Shown piece after piece: positions 46,159-56,249 of a stretch of DNA of 64,000 nt. Below the pieces are notes generated by a model, which saw only the letters and a list, made by a program, of their open reading frames with translations, did no database searches and was not told the DNA's origin. Every line of letters begins with the position of its first letter. The stretch's first letter is position 1. Location of the stretch: contig JAKPDW010000025.1 in the NCBI GenBank assembly GCA_029552245.1, positions 1-64,000 of the forward strand. The letters are read 5' to 3'. Origin of the DNA: Deltaproteobacteria bacterium (lineage in GTDB: Bacteria > Desulfobacterota > Desulfomonilia > UBA1062). The translations under genes were made by a program, and so were the position numbers.

Positions 46159-47037
46159 ATGGAATACGACATGCCGCTGTTCAGGCCGCCGTCCGAGGCG
46201 CGCTCCCTCATCTTCCAGGTGACGCTCGGCTGTTCCTGGAACAGGTGCGTGTTCTGCGCGATGTACAAGACGAAGAAGTTCAGGGTGAGACCTTTCGAAG
46301 AGGTTGAGAAGGACGTCATCGAGATGTCGTGGCTCTACCCGGGGACGGAGAAGATCTTCCTGGCCGACGGAGACCCCCTGGCCGCGCCGACCGGGTACCT
46401 GATCGACGTCCTCGACCTCATGAACCAGAGGTTCCCCAACCTGAAAAGGATAAGCGCGTACGCCGGTCCCACGAACCTCCTCGAGAAGTCCGTCGACGAG
46501 CTCAGGGAACTGAGGAAGAGAAAGCTCGACGTGCTGTACCTGGGCATCGAGACCGGCAACGACGCACTCCTGAAGCGGATCAGGAAGGGGGCGACCGCCG
46601 CCGGGATCATCCAGGGGTGCCGGAAGGCCGTGGAGGCCGGGCTTCGCATGTCGACCTTCATCATCCTCGGTCTCGGAGGCGTGGACGGGAGCTACGTCCA
46701 TGCCAAGGACTCGGCGAGGGTGGCCAACGCCATCGACCCGCACTTCCTCGCCACGCTCACGCTCATGCTCGGGCCGTATGAGCGCGTCTACGAGGAAAAG
46801 ATCATGGGAGGCGGCTTCAAGCTCATCGACAAGCGCCAGTCGCTCCAGGAGCTCAGGTGGTTCGTGGAGGACCTGGAGGTCTCCGACTGCAAGTTCGGGT
46901 CGGAACACGCGTCGAACTACCTTCCCATAAGCGGGTACCTGCCCCGCGACAAGGAAGAGATCCTGCGGCTCATCGACACCGCCCTGTCGGATGCGTCCTC
47001 GGGGCTTCTCAGGCCGGAGTGGGCTCGGGGGCTCTGA
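46159..47037 (+). CDS. radical SAM protein, RPPSEA family (second paralogue)
   Basis: Iron-sulfur enzyme of 292 residues, paralogue of the one at 37440-38342. FRPPSEARSLIFQVTLGC is followed by SWNRCVFCAMYKTKKFR; the cluster Cys are 25, 30 and 33 (CX4CX2C). The barrel has FLADGDPLAAPTGYL, YLGIETGNDALL and IILGLGGVDGSY. The C-terminal CKFGSEHASNYLPI-like block is shared by both copies. Start at ATG 46159 with GGGAGG 10 bases before. Its stop overlaps the hisS start by one base, so it is cotranslated with aminoacyl-tRNA synthetases. Substrate unknown. Confidence 0.87.
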   Translation: MEYDMPLFRPPSEARSLIFQVTLGCSWNRCVFCAMYKTKKFRVRPFEEVEKDVIEMSWLYPGTEKIFLADGDPLAAPTGYLIDVLDLMNQRFPNLKRISAYAGPTNLLEKSVDELRELRKRKLDVLYLGIETGNDALLKRIRKGATAAGIIQGCRKAVEAGLRMSTFIILGLGGVDGSYVHAKDSARVANAIDPHFLATLTLMLGPYERVYEEKIMGGGFKLIDKRQSLQELRWFVEDLEVSDCKFGSEHASNYLPISGYLPRDKEEILRLIDTALSDASSGLLRPEWARGL

Positions 47038-48311
47038 TGGACATCCGGGCTGTACGGGGCATGAACGACATCCTCCCCGAGGAGGCCGTCCTGTGGAGGT
47101 TCGTCGAGGAAGAGGCCAGGAGGATCTTCGCGCTCTACGGGTTCGAGGAGCTCAGGCCGCCCCTCTTGGAGCGCACGGAACTCTTCTTGAGGGGCATCGG
47201 CGACGAGACCGACGTGGTGGAGAAGCAGATGTACACCTTCACGGACAAGGGCGGCGATTCGGTCACGCTCAGGCCCGAGGCCACCGCGTGCGTGCTCAGG
47301 GCGGTGATCGAGCACGGCATCCTGAACAAGGACCCCGTCGCCAAGCTCTACACCATAGGCCCCATGTTCCGCTACGAGAGACCACAGAAAGGCCGCTTCC
47401 GGCAATTCCACCAGATAAACGCGGAGCGGCTCGGCGAGGACGGTCCCCTGGCCGACGCCGAGACGCTGGCCATGGCCTACGATATCGTGAGGAGCGTACT
47501 GGGGGGCGAGGGGCTGGTCATGGAGGTGAACTCCCTGGGATGCAAGCAGTGCAGGCCGGCGTTCACGGAGGCGCTCAAGGCCTTTCTCGCGGCCAGGGAG
47601 GACCTCTTGTGCTCGGACTGCAGGCGCAGGATGGTATCGAACCCGCTACGGGTGCTGGACTGCAAGGTCCCGACCTGCAAAGAAGCCGTGATGGATGCGC
47701 CCACCTTGGATGCGACGCTGTGCGGCGGATGCAGGGAGCACCACGAGTGCGTCAAGGAGGGGCTCGATGCGCTCGGCGTGCGTTACGAGCAGAACGTGCA
47801 CCTGGTTCGTGGGCTCGATTACTACACACGGACGACATTCGAGATCGTCTCGGCGTCCCTGGGGTCGAACAGCGCAGTGGCGGGAGGCGGGAGGTACGAC
47901 GACCTGTTGGGCCTGCTGGGGGGGCCGCCTGTGGGAGGGATCGGCTTCGCGATAGGGATGGAGCGGCTCGTCATGCTCGCGCCCGAAGGGCTCGCGAAGA
48001 AGGGGGAAGGGTGCTTCGTGGCCGCCCAGAACACGCACGAGGCACGGCTTGAGGCGCTCAGGCTGATGATGGAATTGCGCGGGAACGGGATCCCGGCCGA
48101 CTCCGCCCTCGGCAGGAGCTTCAAGGCGCAGATGCGAAGGGCCGACAAGGGCGGACACCCCGTGTGCGTCATCGTGGGCGAAGAGGAACTGAGGACCGGG
48201 ACCGTGAGCCTCAGGGACATGCGGACGGGTTCCCAGGAGACGGTCCCGAGGGCGGACCTCGTCTCGAGGATCCTCTCCGTTCTGGACAAGGGAAAAGGAG
48301 AAAAGGCGTGA
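47037..48311 (+). CDS. hisS: histidyl-tRNA synthetase
   Basis: Class II synthetase of 424 residues. It opens with AVRGMNDILPEEA, has motif 2 FRYERPQKGRFRQFHQIN, the histidine-binding loops VRGLDYYTRTTFEI and motif 3 GGGRYDDLLGLLGG with GFAIGMERL, and a C-terminal anticodon domain. It carries a Cys-rich insert (CSDCRRRM ... CGGCREHHEC) that could bind zinc, present in many HisRS of this group. The start overlaps the upstream radical SAM stop and the aspS GTG overlaps its own stop by four bases. Confidence 0.97.
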   Translation: MDIRAVRGMNDILPEEAVLWRFVEEEARRIFALYGFEELRPPLLERTELFLRGIGDETDVVEKQMYTFTDKGGDSVTLRPEATACVLRAVIEHGILNKDPVAKLYTIGPMFRYERPQKGRFRQFHQINAERLGEDGPLADAETLAMAYDIVRSVLGGEGLVMEVNSLGCKQCRPAFTEALKAFLAAREDLLCSDCRRRMVSNPLRVLDCKVPTCKEAVMDAPTLDATLCGGCREHHECVKEGLDALGVRYEQNVHLVRGLDYYTRTTFEIVSASLGSNSAVAGGGRYDDLLGLLGGPPVGGIGFAIGMERLVMLAPEGLAKKGEGCFVAAQNTHEARLEALRLMMELRGNGIPADSALGRSFKAQMRRADKGGHPVCVIVGEEELRTGTVSLRDMRTGSQETVPRADLVSRILSVLDKGKGEKA

Positions 48312-50092
48312 AGACTGTTTCGGCAGGCATGGCAAGGACCCACTACTGCGGCGAGATCGGGGACGCGCCGGAGGGGAGCCGGGTGACGCTGTACGGGTGG
48401 GTGCAGCGGAGAAGGGACTTGGGCGGCCTCATTTTCATAGACCTCAGGGACCGCACCGGCATAGCCCAGGTGGTCTGCAACCCGCAGGACGAGCCCAAGG
48501 CGCACGCGGTGGCGAGGACCCTCAAGCAGGAGTACTGCATCTCGGTGACGGGCACGCTGTCGAGGAGGCCCGAGGAGATGCGCAACCCCGCCATGGCGAC
48601 CGGCGAGGTAGAGGTGCTGGCGAGCGGGATAGAGGTCTTCAACGAGGCGGAGACGCCGCCGTTCGTCATCGACGACTCCGCCGAGGTGACGGACACGCTC
48701 AGGCTGCGGTACCGCTACCTGGACCTCAGGAGGCCGTCGCTCCAGCGCAACCTGTTCCTCAGGCACCAGGCGGCGTCCTCCACGAGACGCTTCCTCGACG
48801 AGCACGGTTTCGTGGAGGTGGAGACCCCTGTCCTCACCAAGAGCACGCCCGAAGGGGCGCGGGACTACCTCGTGCCGAGCAGGATCTTCCCGGGAAAGGT
48901 CTTCGCCCTCCCGCAGTCGCCCCAGTTGTTCAAGCAGCTCCTCATGGTGAGCGGTTTCGACAGGTACTACCAGATCGTGAGGTGCTTCCGCGACGAGGAT
49001 CTCCGGGCGGACAGGCAGCCCGAGTTCACCCAGATAGACATCGAGATGTCTTTCGTGGCCATGGAGGATGTCCTTTCGCTCACCGAGGAGATGATCGCCG
49101 TCATGTTCCGGGATACCATCGGCGTGGAGCTCGCCAGGCCCTTCCCCAGGCTCACGTACGACCAGGCCATGGAGACGTACGGCACAGACAGGCCGGACAT
49201 GCGTTTCGGGATGAGGCTCGTCGACGTGACGGACATCGCCGCCACATCCGAGTTCAGGGTGTTCAGGCAGACCGCGGAGAACGGGGGCGTGGTGAAGGCC
49301 ATCGCCGTCAAGGCCCCCCACGACTTGAGCAGGAAGGACCTCGATTCGCTGCACCAGGCCGTGGCGGAGCACGGGGCGAAGGGTGTTCTCTGGGCCCGCC
49401 TCGAAGAGGACGGGTGGAAGTCAACGCTGGCCAAGTTCTTCAGCGACGCACAGTGGGCCGGTATCATGATGAGGCTCGAGATGGCGCCCGGCGACGTGGC
49501 GCTCTTCGTCGCGGACAGGAGGGAGGTGGTCGACGCGAGCCTCTCGGCGCTCAGGCTCCACCTCGCCCAGAGGCTCGGGCTGGTGCAGAAGGAGGCGTAC
49601 GCGCCGCTGTGGGTCACCGGCTTCCCCCTCTTCGAGTACAGCGAGGAGGAACAGAGGCTCGTGTCGGTCCACCACCCGTTCACGGCGCCGCTGCCCGAGG
49701 ACGAGGCGTTGCTCGGTGCCGAACCCGAAAGGGTCAGGGCACAGGCGTACGACATGGTCATCAACGGTTACGAGGTCGGCGGCGGGAGCATAAGGATTCA
49801 CAAGAGGGACATCCAGCAGAAGGTGTTCGGGGTGCTCGGGCTGAGCGATGAGCAGGCAAAGACCAAGTTCGGGTTTCTCCTGGAGGCGCTCGGCTACGGC
49901 GCGCCTCCCCACGGCGGCATAGCCTTCGGGTTCGACAGGCTCGTGATGCTGCTCTCCGGGGCATCGAGCATAAGGGACGTGATAGCCTTCCCCAAGACCC
50001 AGAAGGCGGCCTGCCTCATGACGGAAGCCCCTTCGGACGCCGACCCCGCCCAGCTCGCCCAGCTGGGGCTGAAACTCGCCGAGGAGGCGTGA
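48308..50092 (+). CDS. aspS: aspartyl-tRNA synthetase
   Basis: Bacterial-type AspRS of 594 residues. The N-terminal OB fold (VTLYGWVQRRRDLGGLIFIDL) binds the anticodon; class II motif 1, motif 2 (YYQIVRCFRDEDLRADRQPEFTQ read in parts) and motif 3 (GIAFGFDRLVMLL) follow, with the bacterial GAD insertion in the middle. GTG 48308 is chosen for its AAAGGAG site and its four-base overlap with hisS; an internal ATG at 48329 is the alternative. Whether it also makes Asp-tRNA-Asn cannot be told without knowing if asnS exists. Confidence 0.97.
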   Translation: MKTVSAGMARTHYCGEIGDAPEGSRVTLYGWVQRRRDLGGLIFIDLRDRTGIAQVVCNPQDEPKAHAVARTLKQEYCISVTGTLSRRPEEMRNPAMATGEVEVLASGIEVFNEAETPPFVIDDSAEVTDTLRLRYRYLDLRRPSLQRNLFLRHQAASSTRRFLDEHGFVEVETPVLTKSTPEGARDYLVPSRIFPGKVFALPQSPQLFKQLLMVSGFDRYYQIVRCFRDEDLRADRQPEFTQIDIEMSFVAMEDVLSLTEEMIAVMFRDTIGVELARPFPRLTYDQAMETYGTDRPDMRFGMRLVDVTDIAATSEFRVFRQTAENGGVVKAIAVKAPHDLSRKDLDSLHQAVAEHGAKGVLWARLEEDGWKSTLAKFFSDAQWAGIMMRLEMAPGDVALFVADRREVVDASLSALRLHLAQRLGLVQKEAYAPLWVTGFPLFEYSEEEQRLVSVHHPFTAPLPEDEALLGAEPERVRAQAYDMVINGYEVGGGSIRIHKRDIQQKVFGVLGLSDEQAKTKFGFLLEALGYGAPPHGGIAFGFDRLVMLLSGASSIRDVIAFPKTQKAACLMTEAPSDADPAQLAQLGLKLAEEA

Positions 50093-50883
50093 TGAGAAAG
50101 TTCGTGGTCTGCTGCATCGTGGCGATGATGCTCGCGGGCTGTGCGGGACGCCTTCCCGTGAAGGAGGAGGCCGACCCGGGCAGGCAGGCGATGAGACAGG
50201 CCGTCTCCGATCTGAGGGCCGGCCTCGAGGCCCTGGAGGACGAAGACGACGACGCGGCGTGGGCTGCGTTCGCCAGGGCCTTCAGGGCGTTCGACGAGGC
50301 GTCGAGACCCTCGGACGAGCCCCTGAAGGACGCCTCCGTCAAGCTCGTCAAGGTGGTGGAGACGGGCGGGTTCGAGTATGCAAGGCGTCAAGCCCTTTCC
50401 CTCCTCCTGCTGTACATCGACATGCAGAAGGCCTATGCCGACAGGGACGGCCGGTCCGCAGACGAGCTTCTGCAGAGGTTCGACTCCGTCTACCGCGAGA
50501 CCGTGCAGGTCACCCTCCAGGAGAAGCAGCGCCGCATGGAGGAACTGAACGCCGAGATAGCCTCGCGCAAGGAGGAACTGTTGAAGACCTCAGAACCCTC
50601 GCTGCTCGAGACCTTCCCTTCCTCCTACACGGTGCGCAAGGGTGACACGCTGCCGGGGATCGCCTCCAGGCGGGAGATCTACAACGACTCCTTCATGTGG
50701 CCGCTCATCTACAAGGCGAACAGGGACCAGATCAAGGACCCGAAGGTGCTCTACGAAGGGCAGGATCTCAAGATCCCGAGGGAGATGGCGGTCGAGGAGA
50801 TCGTCGAGGCCAGGAGGGAGGCCGGTGCGCCCGAGCCCGAGAAGATCCCCAAGGACGCGTACACGCCGAGGAGGAAGAAATAG
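50092..50883 (+). CDS. LysM-domain lipoprotein
   Basis: Exported lipoprotein of 263 residues. The signal ends in LAGC (lipobox) after MRKFVVCCIVAMM. A helical region follows, with QEKQRRMEELNAEIASRKEEL likely coiled coil, then a LysM peptidoglycan-binding domain near the C-terminus (YTVRKGDTLPGIASRREIYND ... LYEGQDLKIP). It probably tethers the outer membrane to the cell wall. Its ATG shares the last base of the aspS stop, and the next gene begins one base after its own stop, so it is embedded in the operon. Confidence 0.88.
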   Translation: MRKFVVCCIVAMMLAGCAGRLPVKEEADPGRQAMRQAVSDLRAGLEALEDEDDDAAWAAFARAFRAFDEASRPSDEPLKDASVKLVKVVETGGFEYARRQALSLLLLYIDMQKAYADRDGRSADELLQRFDSVYRETVQVTLQEKQRRMEELNAEIASRKEELLKTSEPSLLETFPSSYTVRKGDTLPGIASRREIYNDSFMWPLIYKANRDQIKDPKVLYEGQDLKIPREMAVEEIVEARREAGAPEPEKIPKDAYTPRRKK

Positions 50884-50884
50884 C

Positions 50885-52804
50885 ATGGCAAGGTGGGATC
50901 CGCACAAGAGGGTGTTCTACTACACGCCGGGAAGGAACTACCCTGAGGGGGTGGACGAAAAGCCCTCGGGGAACTATTTCAAGGCGCTCTTTCCCTACGA
51001 CGAGGTGCCCCTGATAGATTTCGACATGCGCTACGTGCCCATAGATCCTGCAGAGGACATCTTCATCACCGACACCACCTTCAGGGACGGCCAGCAGTCC
51101 ATGGCCCCCTTCACCGTGGAGCAGATAGAGCGCATCTACAAGTACCTCCACAGAATCGGCGGGTCGAACGGCCTCATACGGGCCAGCGAGTTCTTCATCT
51201 ACACGAAGAAGGACAGGGCGGCCCTCGAGGCCTGCCTTGCCCTGGGGTACAACTTCCCCCGGGTGACTTCTTGGATCCGCGCCCACAAGGAGGACCTCGC
51301 GCTGGTCAAGTCAATGGGCATCGACGAGACGGGCATCCTCACCTCTGTCTCCGATTACCACATATTCCTCAAGCTCGGGACCACCAGGCGCAAGGCGATG
51401 AACGATTACCTGGCCATCGTGAGCGAGGCTCTCGCCATGGGGATCACGCCGAGGTGCCACTTCGAGGACGTGACCAGGGCGGACATCTACGGGTTCTGCA
51501 TCCCGTTCGCCCGAGAGCTCATGAGACTCTCCGAAGAGGCGGGGATGGACGTGAAGATTCGGCTCTGTGACACGCTGGGGTTCGGTGTCACCTTCCCCGG
51601 GGCGGCCCTGCCCAGGTCCGTCGACAAGCTCGTGCGGGCCTTCATAGACGACGCAGGGGTGCCCCCGCGCCTCCTCGAGTGGCACGGCCACAACGACTTC
51701 CACAAGGTCGTGGTGAACGCCACCCACGCCTGGCTGTACGGGTGCGGGGGGGTGAACGCGGCGATCTTCGGGTTCGGGGAAAGGACCGGGAACACCCCCC
51801 TCGAGGCCATGGTCTTCGAGTACCTCTCGCTGCGGGGCCCGGACGACTCGATCGACACCAGGGCCATCACGGAGCTTGCCGAGTACGTCAGGAACGAGAT
51901 GGGCTACCACATCCCCCACAACTTCCCGTTCGTGGGGAAGAACTTCAACGTCACCAGGGCGGGCATCCATGCCGACGGGCTGGTGAAGAACGAGGAGATC
52001 TACAACATCTTCGACACCGAGAAGATCCTCGGCCGTCCCATCGAGATCGCTATCACGGACAAGTCGGGCAAGGCCGGCCTGGTGCACTGGATAAACTCCC
52101 GGTTCGGGCTCGAGGGACAGCGGGCCATAGACAAGAAGCACCCCGGCGTCACCCGGATGTACAGGCACATCGTGAAGGAATACGAGGAGGGCAGAAACAC
52201 CTCCATGTCGGTCGAGGAGCTCGAGAAGCTCGCCACCCGGTACGTGCCGCACCTCTTCCTGTCAGGGTTCGACCTCATCAAGCACGAGGCGCAGGAGTAC
52301 GCCGCGCAGCTCATCGAGCGGCTCCTGGAGAACGAGGCCATGAAGTCCATGGACCCCAGGAAGCAGGAGGAGGTGATGGCCGAGTTCATGAAGGAGTTCC
52401 CGTTCGTCCAGTTCGCATACGTCACGGACATGAGGGGCGTAAAGATCACCAAGAACATCACCCAGCCGGAGTTCAGGGGCCAGTTCCTCCACAAGATGAG
52501 GCAGGACGAGGACTGCTCGGACCGCGACTGGTTCACCAAGGCCGTCCAGACGGGCGACATCTACGTGAGCGGGGTCACCACCTCGCGCATCACCGGCGCC
52601 CTCATCATCACCGTGAGCTCGCCGATCGTTGGGGAGAACGAGGAGATGGTGGGGGTGTTGGGGCTCGACATCCGGTTCGAGGACGTGATCAAGGCGATCC
52701 AGAGCATGTACGAGTCCTGGGGGATCGGCATGAGCCCGAAAGACCTCCAGCTCTACCAGAGGCTCCTCTGGGAGGAGCTCCACAGGGAACACGGCACCAC
52801 GTGA
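50885..52804 (+). CDS. Re-citrate synthase-like HMGL-family enzyme with C-terminal Cache-like domain
   Basis: Protein of 639 residues. The N-terminal TIM barrel is of the homocitrate/isopropylmalate synthase group: [11 protein letters not shown] (about 63-73), [12 protein letters not shown], and the metal-binding WHGHND (about 266-271), then [14 protein letters not shown]. These enzymes condense acetyl-CoA with a 2-oxo acid; with icd next door, oxaloacetate and Re-type citrate synthesis are the best guess, as in Clostridium kluyveri and syntrophic deltaproteobacteria. After a helical stretch, residues 505-610 look like a Cache/PDC sensor ([48 protein letters not shown]). LeuA's leucine-binding domain is absent, so Cache may act as the allosteric module. 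No signal peptide. Confidence 0.8.
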   Translation: MARWDPHKRVFYYTPGRNYPEGVDEKPSGNYFKALFPYDEVPLIDFDMRYVPIDPAEDIFITDTTFRDGQQSMAPFTVEQIERIYKYLHRIGGSNGLIRASEFFIYTKKDRAALEACLALGYNFPRVTSWIRAHKEDLALVKSMGIDETGILTSVSDYHIFLKLGTTRRKAMNDYLAIVSEALAMGITPRCHFEDVTRADIYGFCIPFARELMRLSEEAGMDVKIRLCDTLGFGVTFPGAALPRSVDKLVRAFIDDAGVPPRLLEWHGHNDFHKVVVNATHAWLYGCGGVNAAIFGFGERTGNTPLEAMVFEYLSLRGPDDSIDTRAITELAEYVRNEMGYHIPHNFPFVGKNFNVTRAGIHADGLVKNEEIYNIFDTEKILGRPIEIAITDKSGKAGLVHWINSRFGLEGQRAIDKKHPGVTRMYRHIVKEYEEGRNTSMSVEELEKLATRYVPHLFLSGFDLIKHEAQEYAAQLIERLLENEAMKSMDPRKQEEVMAEFMKEFPFVQFAYVTDMRGVKITKNITQPEFRGQFLHKMRQDEDCSDRDWFTKAVQTGDIYVSGVTTSRITGALIITVSSPIVGENEEMVGVLGLDIRFEDVIKAIQSMYESWGIGMSPKDLQLYQRLLWEELHREHGTT

Positions 52805-52823
52805 GCGAGGGAAGGATCAGGAC

Positions 52824-54038
<1,215 letters not shown>

Positions 54039-54076
54039 CGGTACGGGCCTTGGGCGTTTCCTGAGCGCGCCGTCTC

Positions 54077-54289
54077 TCAGGCCTTCTTCTTGCCGAGGAG
54101 GTAACCGAAGGCGAGGCCGATCGCGAAGGTGGATCCGACCACGATCCACTTGGGCGCGGAGAGCAGGGTCCAGAACAGGAACTGGAACGAGGTCTGCTCG
54201 AAGTTCTGGAGGATGAAGATGAAGCCGAGCGCGCAGGCCACGGCAATGCCGATGAGCTTGGAGTTCGCCTTGAACCCTTCGGTATCCAT
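54077..54289 (-). CDS. LapA/DUF1049-type small membrane protein
   Basis: Inner-membrane protein of 70 residues with two helices: LIGIAVACALGFIFILQN and IVVGSTFAIGLAFGYLLG, ending in KKKA. The layout and the QNFEQTSFQFLFWTL linker match the LapA_dom family, linked elsewhere to lipopolysaccharide assembly. Start at ATG 54289 with AGAGGGG upstream; a longer frame to 54349 adds a non-hydrophobic leader without a ribosome site. It is convergent with icd, 38 bases apart. Confidence 0.8.
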   Translation of the reverse strand: MDTEGFKANSKLIGIAVACALGFIFILQNFEQTSFQFLFWTLLSAPKWIVVGSTFAIGLAFGYLLGKKKA

Positions 54290-54532
54290 GCCCAGCCCCT
54301 CTTGGCGATGATCCTGAACTATGGCATGCGCCCGGGTGCGTGTCAACATGCATTCGCCCCGCTCAAGGGCCGCTGGCCCGTCTTGTGGAAGAACACCCCG
54401 TGCGGGGTCTCAACAAGACAGGGTCCCTGCCCGAGGAGACGCATGCCGGCAGGGGGTGCCCGGAGACCGTGAGGTGTATGCCCGCGGCCGGCCCTTTTGC
54501 CAGGCCCACGGTGCGTGTGGTATCATGGAACG

Positions 54533-56242
54533 ATGATCAACGAGGTGATCGTCGTATCGAGGGACTTGAAAGTGGTGGCGGCCTCCGACGGCGCTGCGTC
54601 CATACTCGGCACGGCGAAGGTGTCCGAGGGCGAGAGGATCGACGCTCGTCACCCCCTCCTCGCACCCCTCTTCGAAGGCAGGCATGAGGTCGTTCTCGAC
54701 GGCGCAAAGGCGAGGCTTGCCGGTACGGGGGAGACGTACGTGATCGTGCTTTCGGCCCCTCCCGGGGTTGCAAGGGGGAACTCGACGGCTTCGCTGGACG
54801 CCGGGCTTCTCGAGAAGATCGTCGAGGATGCGCCCATAGGCATCATCATCGCGGACGAAAGCGGCAGGATCGAGTACCTGAACAGGAAACAGGAACAGAA
54901 CAGCCGGAGGAGGCGCGAGGACCTCTACCACCGGGACCTCAGGGACGTCTACCGCAGGTCATACGAACACCCGGAGGTCGTGAGGATGTACGAGAACCTC
55001 AGGTCCGGGGCCGAGGAGGACCAGAAGGCGATCATCGATCACTACAACCCCCAGTTCTACAAGCGGGACATGACCATCAAGTTCCTCGGCAAGAGGCTCA
55101 AGGATTACGGCAAGGTGGCGATCTTCGTCGAGATAGAGGAGGAACTCTACAGGCAGAAGCGCAAGGCTGAGAAGGCCGGCGAGGAACTGAGGCTTTCGAG
55201 GACGTACCTGACGAGACTCTTGGACGCCTCCCCGAACATGGTCGTCTCCATCGACAAGAACAGGACCATCCTCAGCTTCAACAAGACGGCGGAACGACTT
55301 CTGGGCTGTATGGCTGAGGAGGTGTACGGCACGAAGGTGGACCGGTTCTTTCCCAAAGAAGAACTGCCGAAGCTGTTCCTCGCCGTGGATGCGCGCATTC
55401 CCTGGTTCGGGACCACGCACCTCATTCACGCGGACGGAACCGGGTTCCCTGTCGAGCTCTCCTCCACCAAGATCGTCGACGAGATCACGGGCAAGGAGAT
55501 AGCGACGCTGCTCATCGCGGTGGACATCAGGGAGCGAAACAGGCTCAGGAAGAACCTCATCCAGTCGCAGAAGATGACCTTCATAGGCGAGCTCGTCAGC
55601 GGGCTCGCGCACCAGCTCAACAACCCCCTCGTGGGCGTGGTGAACATCGCCGAGGTGCTCATGCACGCCATGGAACGGGGAGACCCGCGGGCCGAGTATG
55701 TGCGCATGATCAAGGACGCGGGCGAGCATTGCAGGGAGGTGATCGCCCGGCTCCTGAGGTTCTCGCGCAGGCACGACACCACCACCCACGTCGACGTCGA
55801 CGTGGTCGCCGTGATGGGCGCGAGCATAGAGCTCCTCTCGAGACACCCGCGTTTCGGCAAGATCAAGGTGGAACGAGACCTCGGCGTGGTCCCCTGTGTC
55901 AGGGGGGACCCGGTCCTCCTCCAGCAGGCCTTCATGAACATCCTCATGAACAGCGCCGAGGCGGTGGGCGACGACGGGGTCATCCGGGTGGGGTGCTCCC
56001 TGCAGAACGGCACCGTGCCTCAGGTGGAGGTGACCATAGCGGACAACGGCAGGGGGATCCCCGAGGAACACATCCCGAGGATCTTCGAGCCGTTCTACAG
56101 CACCAAGGCGGACGACGAGGGAACGGGCATAGGGCTGAGCCTCGCGTACTGGATCGTGCAGGACCACGGCGGGAGGATAGACGTGGAGAGCACCCCCGGG
56201 AAAGGCACCTGCTTCGTCGTGATGCTGCCGGCAAAGGAGTGA
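54533..56242 (+). CDS. PAS-containing NtrB-type histidine kinase
   Basis: Soluble sensor kinase of 569 residues with no membrane helix. Two PAS domains (about 95-160: EDAPIGIIIADESGRIEYLN; about 225-330: LLDASPNMVVSIDKNRTILSFN) precede the phospho-acceptor helix GLAHQLNNPLVGVVNIAEVL and the ATPase domain (NILMNSAEAV, ADNGRGIPEEHIPRIFEPFYSTK, GTGIGLSLAYWIV). The residue after the phosphorylated His is Gln rather than the usual Glu, a position that acts in phosphotransfer. Start at ATG 54533, placed only by frame and position since the ribosome site is poor. It is eight bases before the NtrC-type gene, its obvious partner. Confidence 0.9.
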   Translation: MINEVIVVSRDLKVVAASDGAASILGTAKVSEGERIDARHPLLAPLFEGRHEVVLDGAKARLAGTGETYVIVLSAPPGVARGNSTASLDAGLLEKIVEDAPIGIIIADESGRIEYLNRKQEQNSRRRREDLYHRDLRDVYRRSYEHPEVVRMYENLRSGAEEDQKAIIDHYNPQFYKRDMTIKFLGKRLKDYGKVAIFVEIEEELYRQKRKAEKAGEELRLSRTYLTRLLDASPNMVVSIDKNRTILSFNKTAERLLGCMAEEVYGTKVDRFFPKEELPKLFLAVDARIPWFGTTHLIHADGTGFPVELSSTKIVDEITGKEIATLLIAVDIRERNRLRKNLIQSQKMTFIGELVSGLAHQLNNPLVGVVNIAEVLMHAMERGDPRAEYVRMIKDAGEHCREVIARLLRFSRRHDTTTHVDVDVVAVMGASIELLSRHPRFGKIKVERDLGVVPCVRGDPVLLQQAFMNILMNSAEAVGDDGVIRVGCSLQNGTVPQVEVTIADNGRGIPEEHIPRIFEPFYSTKADDEGTGIGLSLAYWIVQDHGGRIDVESTPGKGTCFVVMLPAKE

Positions 56243-56249
56243 ACGGGGC

